Position numbers and translations under genes: made by a program. From assembly GCF_002910905.1 (NCBI RefSeq), contig NZ_NEUE01000226.1, positions 1 through 41,191 on the forward strand: a stretch of DNA of 41,191 nucleotides, given 5' to 3'. The DNA comes from Streptomyces sp. SM11 (GTDB taxonomy: Bacteria; Actinomycetota; Actinomycetes; Streptomycetales; Streptomycetaceae). Of this stretch, positions 8,360 through 16,114 are shown piece by piece; the stretch's first letter is position 1; each line of letters opens with the position of its first letter. Below the pieces are notes generated by a model that had not been told where the DNA came from, ran no database searches, and saw only the letters and a list, made by a program, of their open reading frames with translations.

Positions 8360-8536
8360 GTGTTCCCGCCCGTCTTCATGGAAGGCCCCGAAGCGACGGT
8401 CGCGATCGACCGGCTGCTCGGCGGCGAGGCCGATGCGCGGATGCTCGAACACACGGTGCGCGACCGGCGGTTCGCTCCACTGTTGGACCTGTTGGACCTG
8501 TTGGACCTGTTGGACCTGTTGGACCTGTGGGGCTGA
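8360..8536 (+). CDS. Short unrecognised ORF ending in (LLD) repeats
   Basis: GTG at 8360 follows a strong purine run (GAGGGGGGCGAG) and opens a 58-residue frame with typical coding bias: FMEGPEATVAIDRLLGGEAD, then a helix-like stretch. It ends in five exact copies of a 9-bp unit encoding LDL steps and finally WG. It precedes the broken LanC region. I do not recognise the protein. It may be a truncated tail of an older gene, possibly of the same lost lanthipeptide locus, with the repeat arisen by slippage. Confidence 0.45.
   Translation: MFPPVFMEGPEATVAIDRLLGGEADARMLEHTVRDRRFAPLLDLLDLLDLLDLLDLWG
8483..8527 (+). repeat. Five perfect tandem copies of TTGGACCTG
   Basis: The copies are 8483-8491, 8492-8500, 8501-8509, 8510-8518 and 8519-8527, inside the short ORF. 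The unit length of nine keeps frame and adds Leu-Asp-Leu steps. Such short perfect arrays usually vary in copy number by replication slippage. Confidence 0.9.
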
Positions 8537-8599
8537 CTGGACGCCTGGTGCGTCATGTCCGGACAGCGCTACGTCGGCCTGGGTCTCGCCGCTGTCCCG

Positions 8600-9026
8600 C
8601 CCGAGCACCGCCGACGGAGCCGGCCCGCTCCGTGCAGCCGGCCGGAGCCGCGCTGGACCGGGGCGGACCGGCGGGCCGAGGCGGGGGCCGCACTGCGCGG
8701 CGCGCTGACCGCGGCGAGCGACGAGCTGGTCCGGGACTCCGCGCTGTGCCACGGCTGGGCCGGGCTGCCGCAGATCGTCCTGCGTACGGCCCACGACAAC
8801 GACGACCAGGACCTCCACGCCGTTGCCGACCGGCTGGCGGCACGGGTGCTGGACGGGTTCACCCCCGAGCCCCCGTTCGGCTTCCGCTACGCATACGCTC
8901 GCGACGCGCGCACTCGGCCGCTCCGGCTTCCTGGAGGGGGTCGCGGGCATCACCCTCGCCATGCACACGTACGCCACCGGGAGTGTGCCGGGGACATCCT
9001 GGGACAGCGCCCTGCTGCTGAGCTGA
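8600..9026 (+). pseudogene. Decayed lanthionine synthetase C-like (LanC) cyclase
   Basis: Three successive frames each carry a piece of a LanC C-terminus. About 8617-8664 reads PARSVQPAGAALDRG. About 8665-8897 reads AEAGAALRGALT..., then SALCHGWAGLPQIV, where Cys-His of the CHG motif are zinc ligands in LanC (Cys codon at 8747). About 8900-9026 reads GFLEGVAGITLAMH and TSWDSALLLS, the usual LanC ending. At least two frameshifts separate them, and the first two-thirds of the protein are missing. LanC enzymes cyclise dehydrated peptides into lanthionine rings. No LanB or intact precursor is nearby, so this is the remnant of a lost class I lanthipeptide locus. Confidence 0.75.
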
Positions 9027-9105
9027 CTTCGGCCCGTGCGGGAACAGCCGTGCGACGGTGCGATAGTGGGGGCGCGTCAGCAAGGGGCTGACCGGAGGGG
9101 GTGCC

Positions 9106-10059
9106 GTGCACTACGAACTGGCCGACCGGCTGGTCATCGGGATCGCGTCCAGCGCTCTCTTCGACCTGACCGAATCGGACGCCGTCTTCCAGGAACAGGG
9201 CGAGGAGGGCTACCGCGCCTATCAGGAGCAGCACGTGGGCGACCGGCTCCGCCCGGGGACCGCGTTCCCCTTCATCCGGCGTCTGCTGTCGCTGAACGAC
9301 CTGGGCGAGGTGAACGACCCCCTGGTCGAGGTCATCGTCCTGTCCCGCAACGACCCGGACACCGGACTGCGGGTCATGCGTTCCATAGAGAGCCACGGCC
9401 TGCCCATCAGCCGGGCCGTCTTCATGCAGGGCCGCTCGCCTCACCGGTTCATGCCCGCCCTCAACATGTCCCTGTTCCTGTCGGCGAACGAGAGGGACGT
9501 CCGGGAGGCGGTCGCCGCCGGGCTGCCCGCCGGACACGTCCTGGGCGCTGCCTACGAGGACGACGAGGACGACCACGACCTGCGGATCTCCTTCGACTTC
9601 GACGGGGTCCTGGCCACGGACGCGTCGGAGCAGGTGTTCCAGGAGGGCGGGATCGAGAAGTTCCGCGCCCACGAGGTCACCAACGCCGGGGTTCCGCACG
9701 ACGCCGGGCCGCTGAGGGACTTCCTGGCGAACGTGAACCGGATCCAGCAGCGGGAGGAGCAGGAACGCCGGAAGAACCCCGACTACCGGACCCGCCTGCA
9801 CGTCTCCATCGTCACGGCGCGCAACGCGCCCGCGCACGAGCGTGCGGTGCAGAGCCTCAAGGGATGGGGCGTGACAGTCAACGACGCGTTCTTCCTCGGC
9901 GGCATCGACAAGGACCGGATCATGAGGATCCTGAAGCCGCACATCTTCTTCGACGACCAGCAGGGCCACCTGGAGAGCACTGCGCGGACCACCCCGAGCG
10001 TGCACGTGCCGTTCGGCAAGCTCAACGAGCTGCTGGCACCCGAGGCCCCGGACGCCTGA
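9106..10059 (+). CDS. Cytosolic 5'-nucleotidase (PF06189 type)
   Basis: A 317-residue protein beginning LADRLVIGIASSALFDLTES, the conserved opening of the bacterial proteins related to eukaryotic cytosolic 5'-nucleotidase I. The HAD-like nucleophile motif is SFDFDGVLA (D164/D166), and the later motifs ARNAPAHERA and HIFFDDQ supply the conserved acidic end. Enzymes of this family dephosphorylate nucleoside monophosphates such as AMP. The start is GTG at 9106 with GGAGGGGG just upstream. It stands alone between two decayed loci. Confidence 0.88.
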   Translation: MHYELADRLVIGIASSALFDLTESDAVFQEQGEEGYRAYQEQHVGDRLRPGTAFPFIRRLLSLNDLGEVNDPLVEVIVLSRNDPDTGLRVMRSIESHGLPISRAVFMQGRSPHRFMPALNMSLFLSANERDVREAVAAGLPAGHVLGAAYEDDEDDHDLRISFDFDGVLATDASEQVFQEGGIEKFRAHEVTNAGVPHDAGPLRDFLANVNRIQQREEQERRKNPDYRTRLHVSIVTARNAPAHERAVQSLKGWGVTVNDAFFLGGIDKDRIMRILKPHIFFDDQQGHLESTARTTPSVHVPFGKLNELLAPEAPDA

Positions 10060-10082
10060 GCGCGTACACGGTACGTACTGGA

Positions 10083-10809
10083 TCAGCCGGCGCCCGTCGG
10101 CCGGTGGACCGCCACCCGCCCCGGGGAACCGACGACGCCGGGGACGGGCAGCAGGTGGAGCCGGATGTCCGAGAAGGTGGTGAGGCGCACGGTCCCGGGA
10201 ACGGCCAGCCGGCAGCTCGTCGCGTCGCTGTGCTCCAGCACCCGGGTCGGCCGGGGCCGACAGCCCAGGTCGGTCCCCGGCCCGACCTCCTGGGACAGAG
10301 CCAGGACCGGCTGCTCGAAGCGATCGCCGAAGGGCCCGTGCGGGAAGCCGTCCAGATCGACGACCGCGTCGAACCGGCGGTCCTGACGGGCAGCCGACGG
10401 CGCGGCCGCACCCCCGAACGAATGCCCGGCCGCCGCGGCCCGCCCGATACCGATCCGCCCGGCCAACAGCCCCTCGGTCTCGCCGCGGTCCAGCCGCTCC
10501 AGCCGGCTGAGCACCGCCCGCAGATCCGCGGCGCGCGTCCGGGTCCCCTCGGCCGGCGCCTCGTCCTTCGCCCGGTCACCGGTGGCGGAGACCTCGGCAG
10601 GCAGGGTCCGCCCGTCCGACAGGACCAAGGCGGCGGAGCCGTACGGGTGGTCGACGTCCGCCATGACGTAGCCCCGGGGGAGGCCAGTTCCTCCGCCACG
10701 AGGTGTTCCGAGTACGTACACCGCCCAGCCCGGGCGAGAACACCACCACCGGGATCATCTGCTGGCGCCGACCCGTCGCGACGAGAACGGTCACCGACCC
10801 CACGAACAC
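10083..10809 (-). pseudogene. Frameshifted alpha/beta hydrolase (PAF-acetylhydrolase/lipase-like)
   Basis: The largest open piece (10083-10721) has the nucleophile elbow GHSFGGAAA and a DLDGFP segment typical of chlorophyllase/PAF-AH-like hydrolases, preceded by GYVMADVDHPYGSAALVL. The expected upstream elements are found in two other frames: IPVVVFSPGLGG (oxyanion-hole region, about 10730-10765) and SEHLVAEELASPG (about 10685-10730). At least two frameshifts therefore break it, and the first ~100 residues are missing. The C-terminus also departs from the family. It is most likely non-functional. Confidence 0.7.
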
Positions 10810-10953
10810 CGTCCGGTCCCGAGACGGCCCGCCGCATCGCGCTCACATGGCGGCCGTGTGCGGCCTGAGGCGCATGCGGCGGCGCACGGCATCCCGTACG
10901 GGTGTCCACCGCACCGACGGACCGGGCCGGACCGGACCCGAGCCGCTCCGCGC

Positions 10954-11118
10954 TCAGCAGCCGAGCGCGACCTCCTGGCTCCATGCGTCGTGGCTGACGT
11001 GGTCGCTGTCCCAGGCGTGCGTCCGCACCTGGTGCGTGTGCGCGCCGCCGTCCGGAGGCAGCGTGGAACAGTTGTCCCTGTCCGGGCCGCCGCACACAGC
11101 GGGCGACATCTCACGCAT
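10954..11118 (-). CDS. Candidate 54-residue Cys/His-rich small protein
   Basis: ATG at 11118 opens a frame with about 90% G/C at third positions, in a 510-base gap that is otherwise empty. The product starts MREMSPAVCGGPDRDNCS, is rich in His and Asp (HTHQVRTHAWDSDHVSHD) and ends in Cys. No Shine-Dalgarno or clear -10 precedes it, and the same frame stays open upstream, so the start is uncertain. I do not recognise a family. Confidence 0.35.
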   Translation of the reverse strand: MREMSPAVCGGPDRDNCSTLPPDGGAHTHQVRTHAWDSDHVSHDAWSQEVALGC

Positions 11119-11324
11119 GCGCTGACGATGACGATCATGACGCGCGGGCGATGGCGGGGTGGGCGGCTGGAGCCTGCGGGATGCGCCGCGACCGGCGAGC
11201 CGGACGGCCGGCGCGGCCTGTCCCCGCTGCGTACCACCGGGCGGCGCGGTACGGTCGCCACCACGGGCTTGGCCAGGGGAAATCCGGTCAACAGCCTTGC
11301 ACGGAGAGTGAGTAGAGGAGAGAC

Positions 11325-12110
11325 ATGAGCGTCGACGACGACAATTTCCGCCGCAGCATCCGGTCCGACGTTCCCCACTCGGCGCGGGTCTGGAACGCGT
11401 GGCTGGGCGGCAAGGACCACTACCCGGTGGACCGGGAGCTGGCCGATGTGGTGAGCGCGGCCTACCCGCAGATGGTCGACATCGCCCGTGCCTCACGCGC
11501 GTTCCAGATCCGCGCGATCCACTGCCTCGCCTCGGCGGGAGTGCGTCAGTTTCTGGACGTCGGGACCGGGCTGCCGGTGGCGAACAGCACCCATGAGGTG
11601 GCGCAGAGCATCGCGCCCGACTCGCGGATCGTCTACGTGGACAACGACCCGATCGTCCTCGCCCACGCCGAGGCGCTCCTGACCAGCGCCCCGGAGGGCC
11701 GCACGGCCTACGTGGACGCCGATCTGTCCGCGGCGGACACGGTGGTGGACGAGGCGGCGAAGACGCTCGACCTGTCCGAGCCCGTCGCGGTGCTCCTGCT
11801 CTCGACCCTCGGGCACCTCGACCCGGCCGAAGGCATCGACGTCGTACAGCGGTACCTGGCCCGGATGCCGTCGGGAAGCTACCTGGTCCTCTGCGACACG
11901 GTGAAGACACCGCAGACGCTGGCGGCCCAGGAGGCGTACGCGTCGGGCGACAACCCGCCCTATTTCGTCCGGGAGCCGGAGGAGATCACCGGCTGCGCCG
12001 AGGGTCTGGAACCGGTCGAGCCGGGATTCGTCTCGATCGACCGCTGGCACCCCGAGGATGACGACGCGGTGCCGGTCGACCAGTGGGGGCTCGTCGCCCG
12101 CAAGCCGTAA
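11325..12110 (+). CDS. SAM-dependent methyltransferase, PF04672 (DUF574) family
   Basis: A 261-residue member of the S-adenosyl-methyltransferase family expanded in Streptomyces. The opening SARVWNAWLGGKDHYPVDRE and the nucleotide-binding strand FLDVGTGLP followed by VVYVDNDP-like IVYVDNDPIV are diagnostic; RMPSGSYLVL and a late FDRWHP-like IDRWHPEDDD motif complete it. Substrates of this family are largely unknown. GAGGAG stands about six bases before the ATG. It is flanked by decayed genes and appears monocistronic. Confidence 0.9.
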   Translation: MSVDDDNFRRSIRSDVPHSARVWNAWLGGKDHYPVDRELADVVSAAYPQMVDIARASRAFQIRAIHCLASAGVRQFLDVGTGLPVANSTHEVAQSIAPDSRIVYVDNDPIVLAHAEALLTSAPEGRTAYVDADLSAADTVVDEAAKTLDLSEPVAVLLLSTLGHLDPAEGIDVVQRYLARMPSGSYLVLCDTVKTPQTLAAQEAYASGDNPPYFVREPEEITGCAEGLEPVEPGFVSIDRWHPEDDDAVPVDQWGLVARKP

Positions 12111-12280
12111 CCCGATCGGTGGGACGGTCGGCGGCCACCGGCCGGGGCCGGCACTCCCGAGCCGAATGGGCAGGCCGGCCGGAGGTGTTGGAGCGTGGCG
12201 TCCTCGTCGGCCGGCCGTTCCAGAAGACGGGAGACCTGGCCGGTGCTGCCCCCACGCGGCACCGGCCCGGCCCGCGGGAT

Positions 12281-12475
12281 CAGTTCGACGCCCGGCTGCG
12301 CCTCAATCACTCGCTGCACCTGCTCGCCGCCGGGCACAAGTGAGCGTGGTCGTCCCGGGTGGGTTCCCCGGGTGGGTTCGTCTCCACCAACGGCTGCTTC
12401 CTGGCCTTCAGGCGCTGCTTCGGCGAAACGCCGGGCGCTTACGTGAAGCGCTCGGCGTCCCGTACCGCTGCCTGA
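12281..12475 (+). pseudogene. Remnant of an AraC-family regulator C-terminus
   Basis: Frame 2 reads QFDARLRLNHSLHLLAAGHK, a TGA stop at 12341, and then GFVSTNGCFLAFRRCFGETP followed by GAYVKRSA and a stop at 12473. The second piece is the hallmark end of an AraC DNA-binding domain. A perfect 13-bp tandem duplication (12354-12366 and 12367-12379) lies between the two halves and by itself changes frame. The rest of the regulator is missing. It is not functional. Confidence 0.75.
12354..12379 (+). repeat. 13-bp tandem duplication inside the AraC remnant
   Basis: CCCGGGTGGGTTC occurs twice without spacing. It is a simple duplication scar and shifts the frame of the surrounding coding remnant. 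Confidence 0.9.
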
Positions 12476-12497
12476 TCCCCGCTGCCCCGGTCCCCGG

Positions 12498-13967
12498 CTA
12501 CCGGCGGATCGTCACCGGCTCGATCTCCGCGTTGTTGTGCCGGCGCGCCCAGTTCTCCAGGGCTACCCGGCAGGCGTGGTCGAGGTGACGCAGTCCGGTC
12601 AGGTCCAGCTCCATGGGCTGGTCCTGCGGGAGCTTCTCCAACTGTTCCAGGATGCGGGGCAGTCGGAGGAAGGTGGCGTTTCCGGTGAGGGTGACCACGA
12701 CCCGGCCGCCGGTGAGCTCTTGGGTGGTGAGCTGGACGTGTGAGGTCTCCCAGGCCGACTTGACCACGGCCAGCAGCAGGCCGAGCACGACCCCCTCGAA
12801 GAGGTTCGTCACCACGATGGCGATCGCGGTGACCGCCAGCAGTACGGCCTCCCCCCGGTGTTCGCGCCACAGCGGGCCGAACTCCTTGGCGGGCACCAGC
12901 TTGCACCCGGCGTGCACGAGGATCCCGGCGAGCGCGGCCAGCGGGATGATCCCGACGGCGGCGGGCAGCAGTGCGGCGAAGAGCAGCAGCCACAGGCCGT
13001 GGGCGATGCGGGAGAGCGAAGTCGTCGCTCCGGCCTGGACGTTCGCGGCGCTGCGGACGATGACGGCGGTCATCGGCAGCGCGCCGAGCGCCCCGCAGAG
13101 GGTGTTGCCGATGCCCTGGGCCACCAGCTCCTTGTCGTAGTCGGTGCGCGGTCCGTCGTGCATCCGGTCGACGGCCGCCGCGCTGAACAGGCTCTCGGCC
13201 GAGGCGATCAGGGCGAAGGCCAGGACGGTGCCGATGACCGCCACATCGGCGAGCCGGGCGAACTCCGCCCCGCCGGGCAGATCGATGGCGTGCAGCAGCC
13301 CGTTCACATCGGCCACCGCGGGCCGCAGGCCGGTCAGTGAGGCGACGGCGGTGGCCAGGGCGACCGCGGCGAGGGGTGCCGGGACGAGGCGCACGGCGGC
13401 CGGGAGCTTCGGCCACAGCAGCAGTACGGCGACCGTTCCGGCGCCGAGGCCGAAGGCGGTCAGGGCCTCCTGGTTCGTGGCGATCTCGATGGCGAGACCG
13501 GGGAGTCCGGCCAGCTTGGCGAGACCGCTGCCCGGCTGTTCGGTGTCGGCCATGGCGTACACCTGACCCAGCACGATGATCAGGCCGATGCCGGCGAGCA
13601 TGCCCTGCACCACGGAGACGGAGATGGCGCGGAACCAGCGGCCGAAGCGTGCCGCGCCAAGCACCACCTGGAGCAGCCCGGCGGCCAGTACGATCGGGCC
13701 GAGCGTGCTGAGCCCGAATTCCTTGACCGCCTCGTAGACGAGCACGGTGAGTCCGGCCGCGGGCCCGCTGACCTGGAGTTTGCTGCCCGGCAGGAAGCCG
13801 ACGACGAGTCCGCCGACGATGCCGGTGACCAGGCCCAGTTCGGCCGGTACCCCGGAGGCGACGGCGACGCCGACGCACAGCGGCAGCGCGACCAGGAAGA
13901 CGACGAGTGACGCCAGCAGGTCACGCCGTACGACGTGGGGGTTCTTGAGTTCCTTCGCGGAGATCAC
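12498..13967 (-). CDS. SulP-family anion transporter with STAS domain (probable bicarbonate)
   Basis: About 489 residues. The start chosen is GTG at 13967, with AAGGGA seven bases upstream, rather than the further-upstream ATG at 14015. The N-terminus KNPHVVRRDLLASLVVFLVA leads into 10-12 membrane helices with the SulP features SGPAAGLTVLV and ALPMTAVIVRSAANVQAGA. The last ~90 residues form a STAS-like domain (VVVTLTGNATFLRLPR, MELDLTGLRHLDHAC). It lies 75 bases downstream of a beta-carbonic anhydrase on the same strand, so an operon is likely. That pairing suggests bicarbonate rather than sulfate as substrate, which is inference from context. Confidence 0.88.
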   Translation of the reverse strand: MISAKELKNPHVVRRDLLASLVVFLVALPLCVGVAVASGVPAELGLVTGIVGGLVVGFLPGSKLQVSGPAAGLTVLVYEAVKEFGLSTLGPIVLAAGLLQVVLGAARFGRWFRAISVSVVQGMLAGIGLIIVLGQVYAMADTEQPGSGLAKLAGLPGLAIEIATNQEALTAFGLGAGTVAVLLLWPKLPAAVRLVPAPLAAVALATAVASLTGLRPAVADVNGLLHAIDLPGGAEFARLADVAVIGTVLAFALIASAESLFSAAAVDRMHDGPRTDYDKELVAQGIGNTLCGALGALPMTAVIVRSAANVQAGATTSLSRIAHGLWLLLFAALLPAAVGIIPLAALAGILVHAGCKLVPAKEFGPLWREHRGEAVLLAVTAIAIVVTNLFEGVVLGLLLAVVKSAWETSHVQLTTQELTGGRVVVTLTGNATFLRLPRILEQLEKLPQDQPMELDLTGLRHLDHACRVALENWARRHNNAEIEPVTIRR

Positions 13968-14042
13968 GGTGGATTCCCTTGTGGGTACGGGTCGCGCCCG
14001 GAGGGGGCCGGGCACGTGAGGGTGGTGGGGGGAGGGAAGCCG

Positions 14043-14639
14043 TCAGAGGCGGGCGAACTCGGTCCCGCGCTCCGGCCGGTGAACGCTGATGGAACCGGTG
14101 TCCACTTCGTAGTACCAGGCGTGCAGGCCGAGGGAGCCCTCGGTGAGCCGCTCGCGCACCGCGGGATAGCCCCGCAGGGTGTCGAGCTGGGCCAGGGCGT
14201 GGGCCTGGATCGCCCCGGGGAGATCGCCGGGGTCCGCCGCCGGGTCTCTGCCGTTCGTGGAGTGCTCCAGCCAGTGGCGGACGGCGGGCATGGCGGAGAG
14301 GTCGTCGCCGCGGAACACGGCGCCCACCGCGCCGCAGTGGGAGTGCCCGCACACGATGATGTCGCGCACCTCGAGTATGCGCAGCGCGTACTCGATGGTC
14401 GCGGCCTCGCCGGTGGGCCGGTCCTGCGCGGGGTAGCGCGGCACGATGTTGCCGGCGGTGCGGAGCTCGAAGAGCTGTCCCGGACGGGCACCGGTGAACA
14501 GCGAGGGGACGACGCGTGAATCCGAGCACGTGACGAAGAGCGCTTCGGGTGTCTGGCCGTCCGCGAGACGTTCGAAATCCTTTGCGTTCGCGGCGACGTG
14601 CTCGGTGAATGTCCGGGCGTGGTCTACAAGGGACTGCAT
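14043..14639 (-). CDS. Beta-class carbonic anhydrase
   Basis: A 198-residue protein. Zinc ligands and the Asp-Arg dyad are visible: FVTCSDSRV (C38, D40, R42) and CGHSHCGA (H99, C102); TAGNIVPRY is the usual intervening motif. It interconverts CO2 and bicarbonate in the cytoplasm. The start ATG at 14639 is chosen because GGAGG lies just upstream; the frame stays open further but without a ribosome site. It is the first gene of a likely two-gene unit with the SulP transporter and would feed or trap the transported ion. Confidence 0.93.
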   Translation of the reverse strand: MQSLVDHARTFTEHVAANAKDFERLADGQTPEALFVTCSDSRVVPSLFTGARPGQLFELRTAGNIVPRYPAQDRPTGEAATIEYALRILEVRDIIVCGHSHCGAVGAVFRGDDLSAMPAVRHWLEHSTNGRDPAADPGDLPGAIQAHALAQLDTLRGYPAVRERLTEGSLGLHAWYYEVDTGSISVHRPERGTEFARL

Positions 14640-14956
14640 GGTGGCCTGCCTCCTGCATCCGGCGGTGCCGGGGAGCGGTGTGGTCGGGTCATATTGACGA
14701 ATGCGCTGGTTGTACCCGTGTGAATGTTCGAAATGGGAGAGGTGCCTCACCTCGTGATATGCCGGATGGCAGCCGTCGTGAGGCCCGCTTCGGTCGCTCC
14801 TTGCGGAATGCGACTACAGCTGAGCATATAGACCAGGACTTTGCTTTCGCATTACCTTCTCGTGAAGGAACGCGAATGCGCCATTCATGTCATTCATTCG
14901 GCTTGTTCTCTGTGATAGCCAATGGACAGAACGGGCCGCGAGGGATCGCTGTGCCG

Positions 14957-15628
14957 TCAGATGCGCCGGCCGTGCACGAAAAGGTGCGGCTCGGGTGCGC
15001 CCGCCGGGTGGTCCGGAGTGAACAGCGCGCTGTGCGCCCACTCCACGGCGACCCCCGCCCGCGCGGTCAGGGCGGTGAACTCCTCGGCGCCGAAGCTGGA
15101 GACCCGGACCGGCCGCCCCATGAACACCGCGTCGACGCCCGCGACGTCCACCGGCACCGTCGCGACGGCCAGCAGTCCGCCGGGCCGCAGCGACCGGGCG
15201 AGCCGCCCCAGCAGTTCGCACTGCTCGTCGCGCTCCAGCTGCAGCAGCGAGAAGTACACACAGACCGCGTCGAACTCGTGCTCGGGCAGGGGGAGATCAC
15301 GGATGTCCGCGCACCGGAACTCGGCCCCCGGCACCTGCCGGGCAGCGAGCGCGGTCATCACCGGCGACACGTCGACACCCAGCACCCGGTGCCCCGCGTC
15401 CGCCAGGGTCCGCGCGGTGGGCCGGCCCGTCCCGCTGCCCACGTCCAGCACCCGGCTCCCCGGGGCGAGGCCCGCCAGCAGCCTCTCCAGCGACTCCCGA
15501 TGGGCGGCCGAAGCGGCGAAGGCCCGTTCGTACTCCGCGCCCAGTGCGTCGAACACCGCCGCGGCAGGCCACCCGCGGCCCTCGTCCGGACGTCCCTTGC
15601 CGTCACCGTGTTCTTGGCTGTCACCCAT
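14957..15628 (-). CDS. Class I SAM-dependent methyltransferase
   Basis: A 223-residue protein with a Rossmann methyltransferase core: motif I RVLDVGSGTGRPTART, the acidic end of strand 2 VLGVDVSP, the FRCADIRDLPLP motif and FDAVCVYFSLLQ, then LRPGGLLAVATV. The substrate is unknown. The ATG at 15628 has GGAGGG ten bases upstream; the frame is open beyond it but without typical protein sequence. No biosynthetic neighbour identifies a pathway. Confidence 0.88.
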   Translation of the reverse strand: MGDSQEHGDGKGRPDEGRGWPAAAVFDALGAEYERAFAASAAHRESLERLLAGLAPGSRVLDVGSGTGRPTARTLADAGHRVLGVDVSPVMTALAARQVPGAEFRCADIRDLPLPEHEFDAVCVYFSLLQLERDEQCELLGRLARSLRPGGLLAVATVPVDVAGVDAVFMGRPVRVSSFGAEEFTALTARAGVAVEWAHSALFTPDHPAGAPEPHLFVHGRRI

Positions 15629-15766
15629 CGAGGCGATCCCTCCGTGCTCCGGCGGCCGGTGCCGGGATCCGCGCACCCGGCCGCTGTGAACGTCCCCCCG
15701 CGAGCGCCTGAGTATGCGGGTCCTCCACCGCTGAGTACGTACCCCGATGTTCTGGTCCCCGGGCCG

Positions 15767-16051
15767 ATGTCCGATGGACCTATGACCTCCGAAGCGCCGC
15801 GCCGCCCCCGTATCCAGCACGTCACGACCGCCGGTTCCGCCCTGGCCGTCACGCTGCTCCCGCTCGTGGTCGGCGTGCTGCTGGCCAAGACCATGGCGGC
15901 GGACCCGATGACGTCGGTGAACGCGCTCGTCACCAACGGCGGGCACCGTCCTCGGGTGTCGCCGAAGGAGTGGCGCCGGTGCGGCGGCCACGCACTGCGG
16001 CGGCTGCGGACCGCCGAGCGGGCGTCCCTCGCCCGCATCGGCACGCGCTGA
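15767..16051 (+). CDS. Possible small one-helix membrane protein
   Basis: A 94-residue frame from ATG 15767 (second ATG at 15782) with good third-position bias from about residue 7 onward. A hydrophobic segment SALAVTLLPLVVGVLLA would be one membrane helix. The C-terminus is basic. No ribosome-binding site is clear and no family is recognised. It diverges from the methyltransferase and ends at a perfect hairpin. It may be a gene or a remnant. Confidence 0.35.
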   Translation: MSDGPMTSEAPRRPRIQHVTTAGSALAVTLLPLVVGVLLAKTMAADPMTSVNALVTNGGHRPRVSPKEWRRCGGHALRRLRTAERASLARIGTR

Positions 16052-16058
16052 CGCCGCC

Positions 16059-16078
16059 CGGCCGGTGAGGTCCGGCCG
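16059..16078. terminator. Perfect 7-bp hairpin between convergent genes
   Basis: CGGCCGG (16059-16065), a six-base loop, and CCGGCCG (16072-16078). It lies between the small plus-strand ORF and the end of the ABC transporter, so a bidirectional terminator is likely. Confidence 0.55.
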
Positions 16079-16114
16079 AACGGCGTGGGCGTGGGCAGGG
16101 GGTCGGGGGCCGGG

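Noticed and set aside
8483..8527. CRISPR-like array
   Set aside because: The copies are 9 bases with no spacers; it is a simple tandem repeat inside an ORF.
14015..14639. Longer N-termini for the SulP transporter (14015) and carbonic anhydrase (14750)
   Set aside because: Good ribosome sites lie before 13967 and 14639, and the extra residues do not look like the families.
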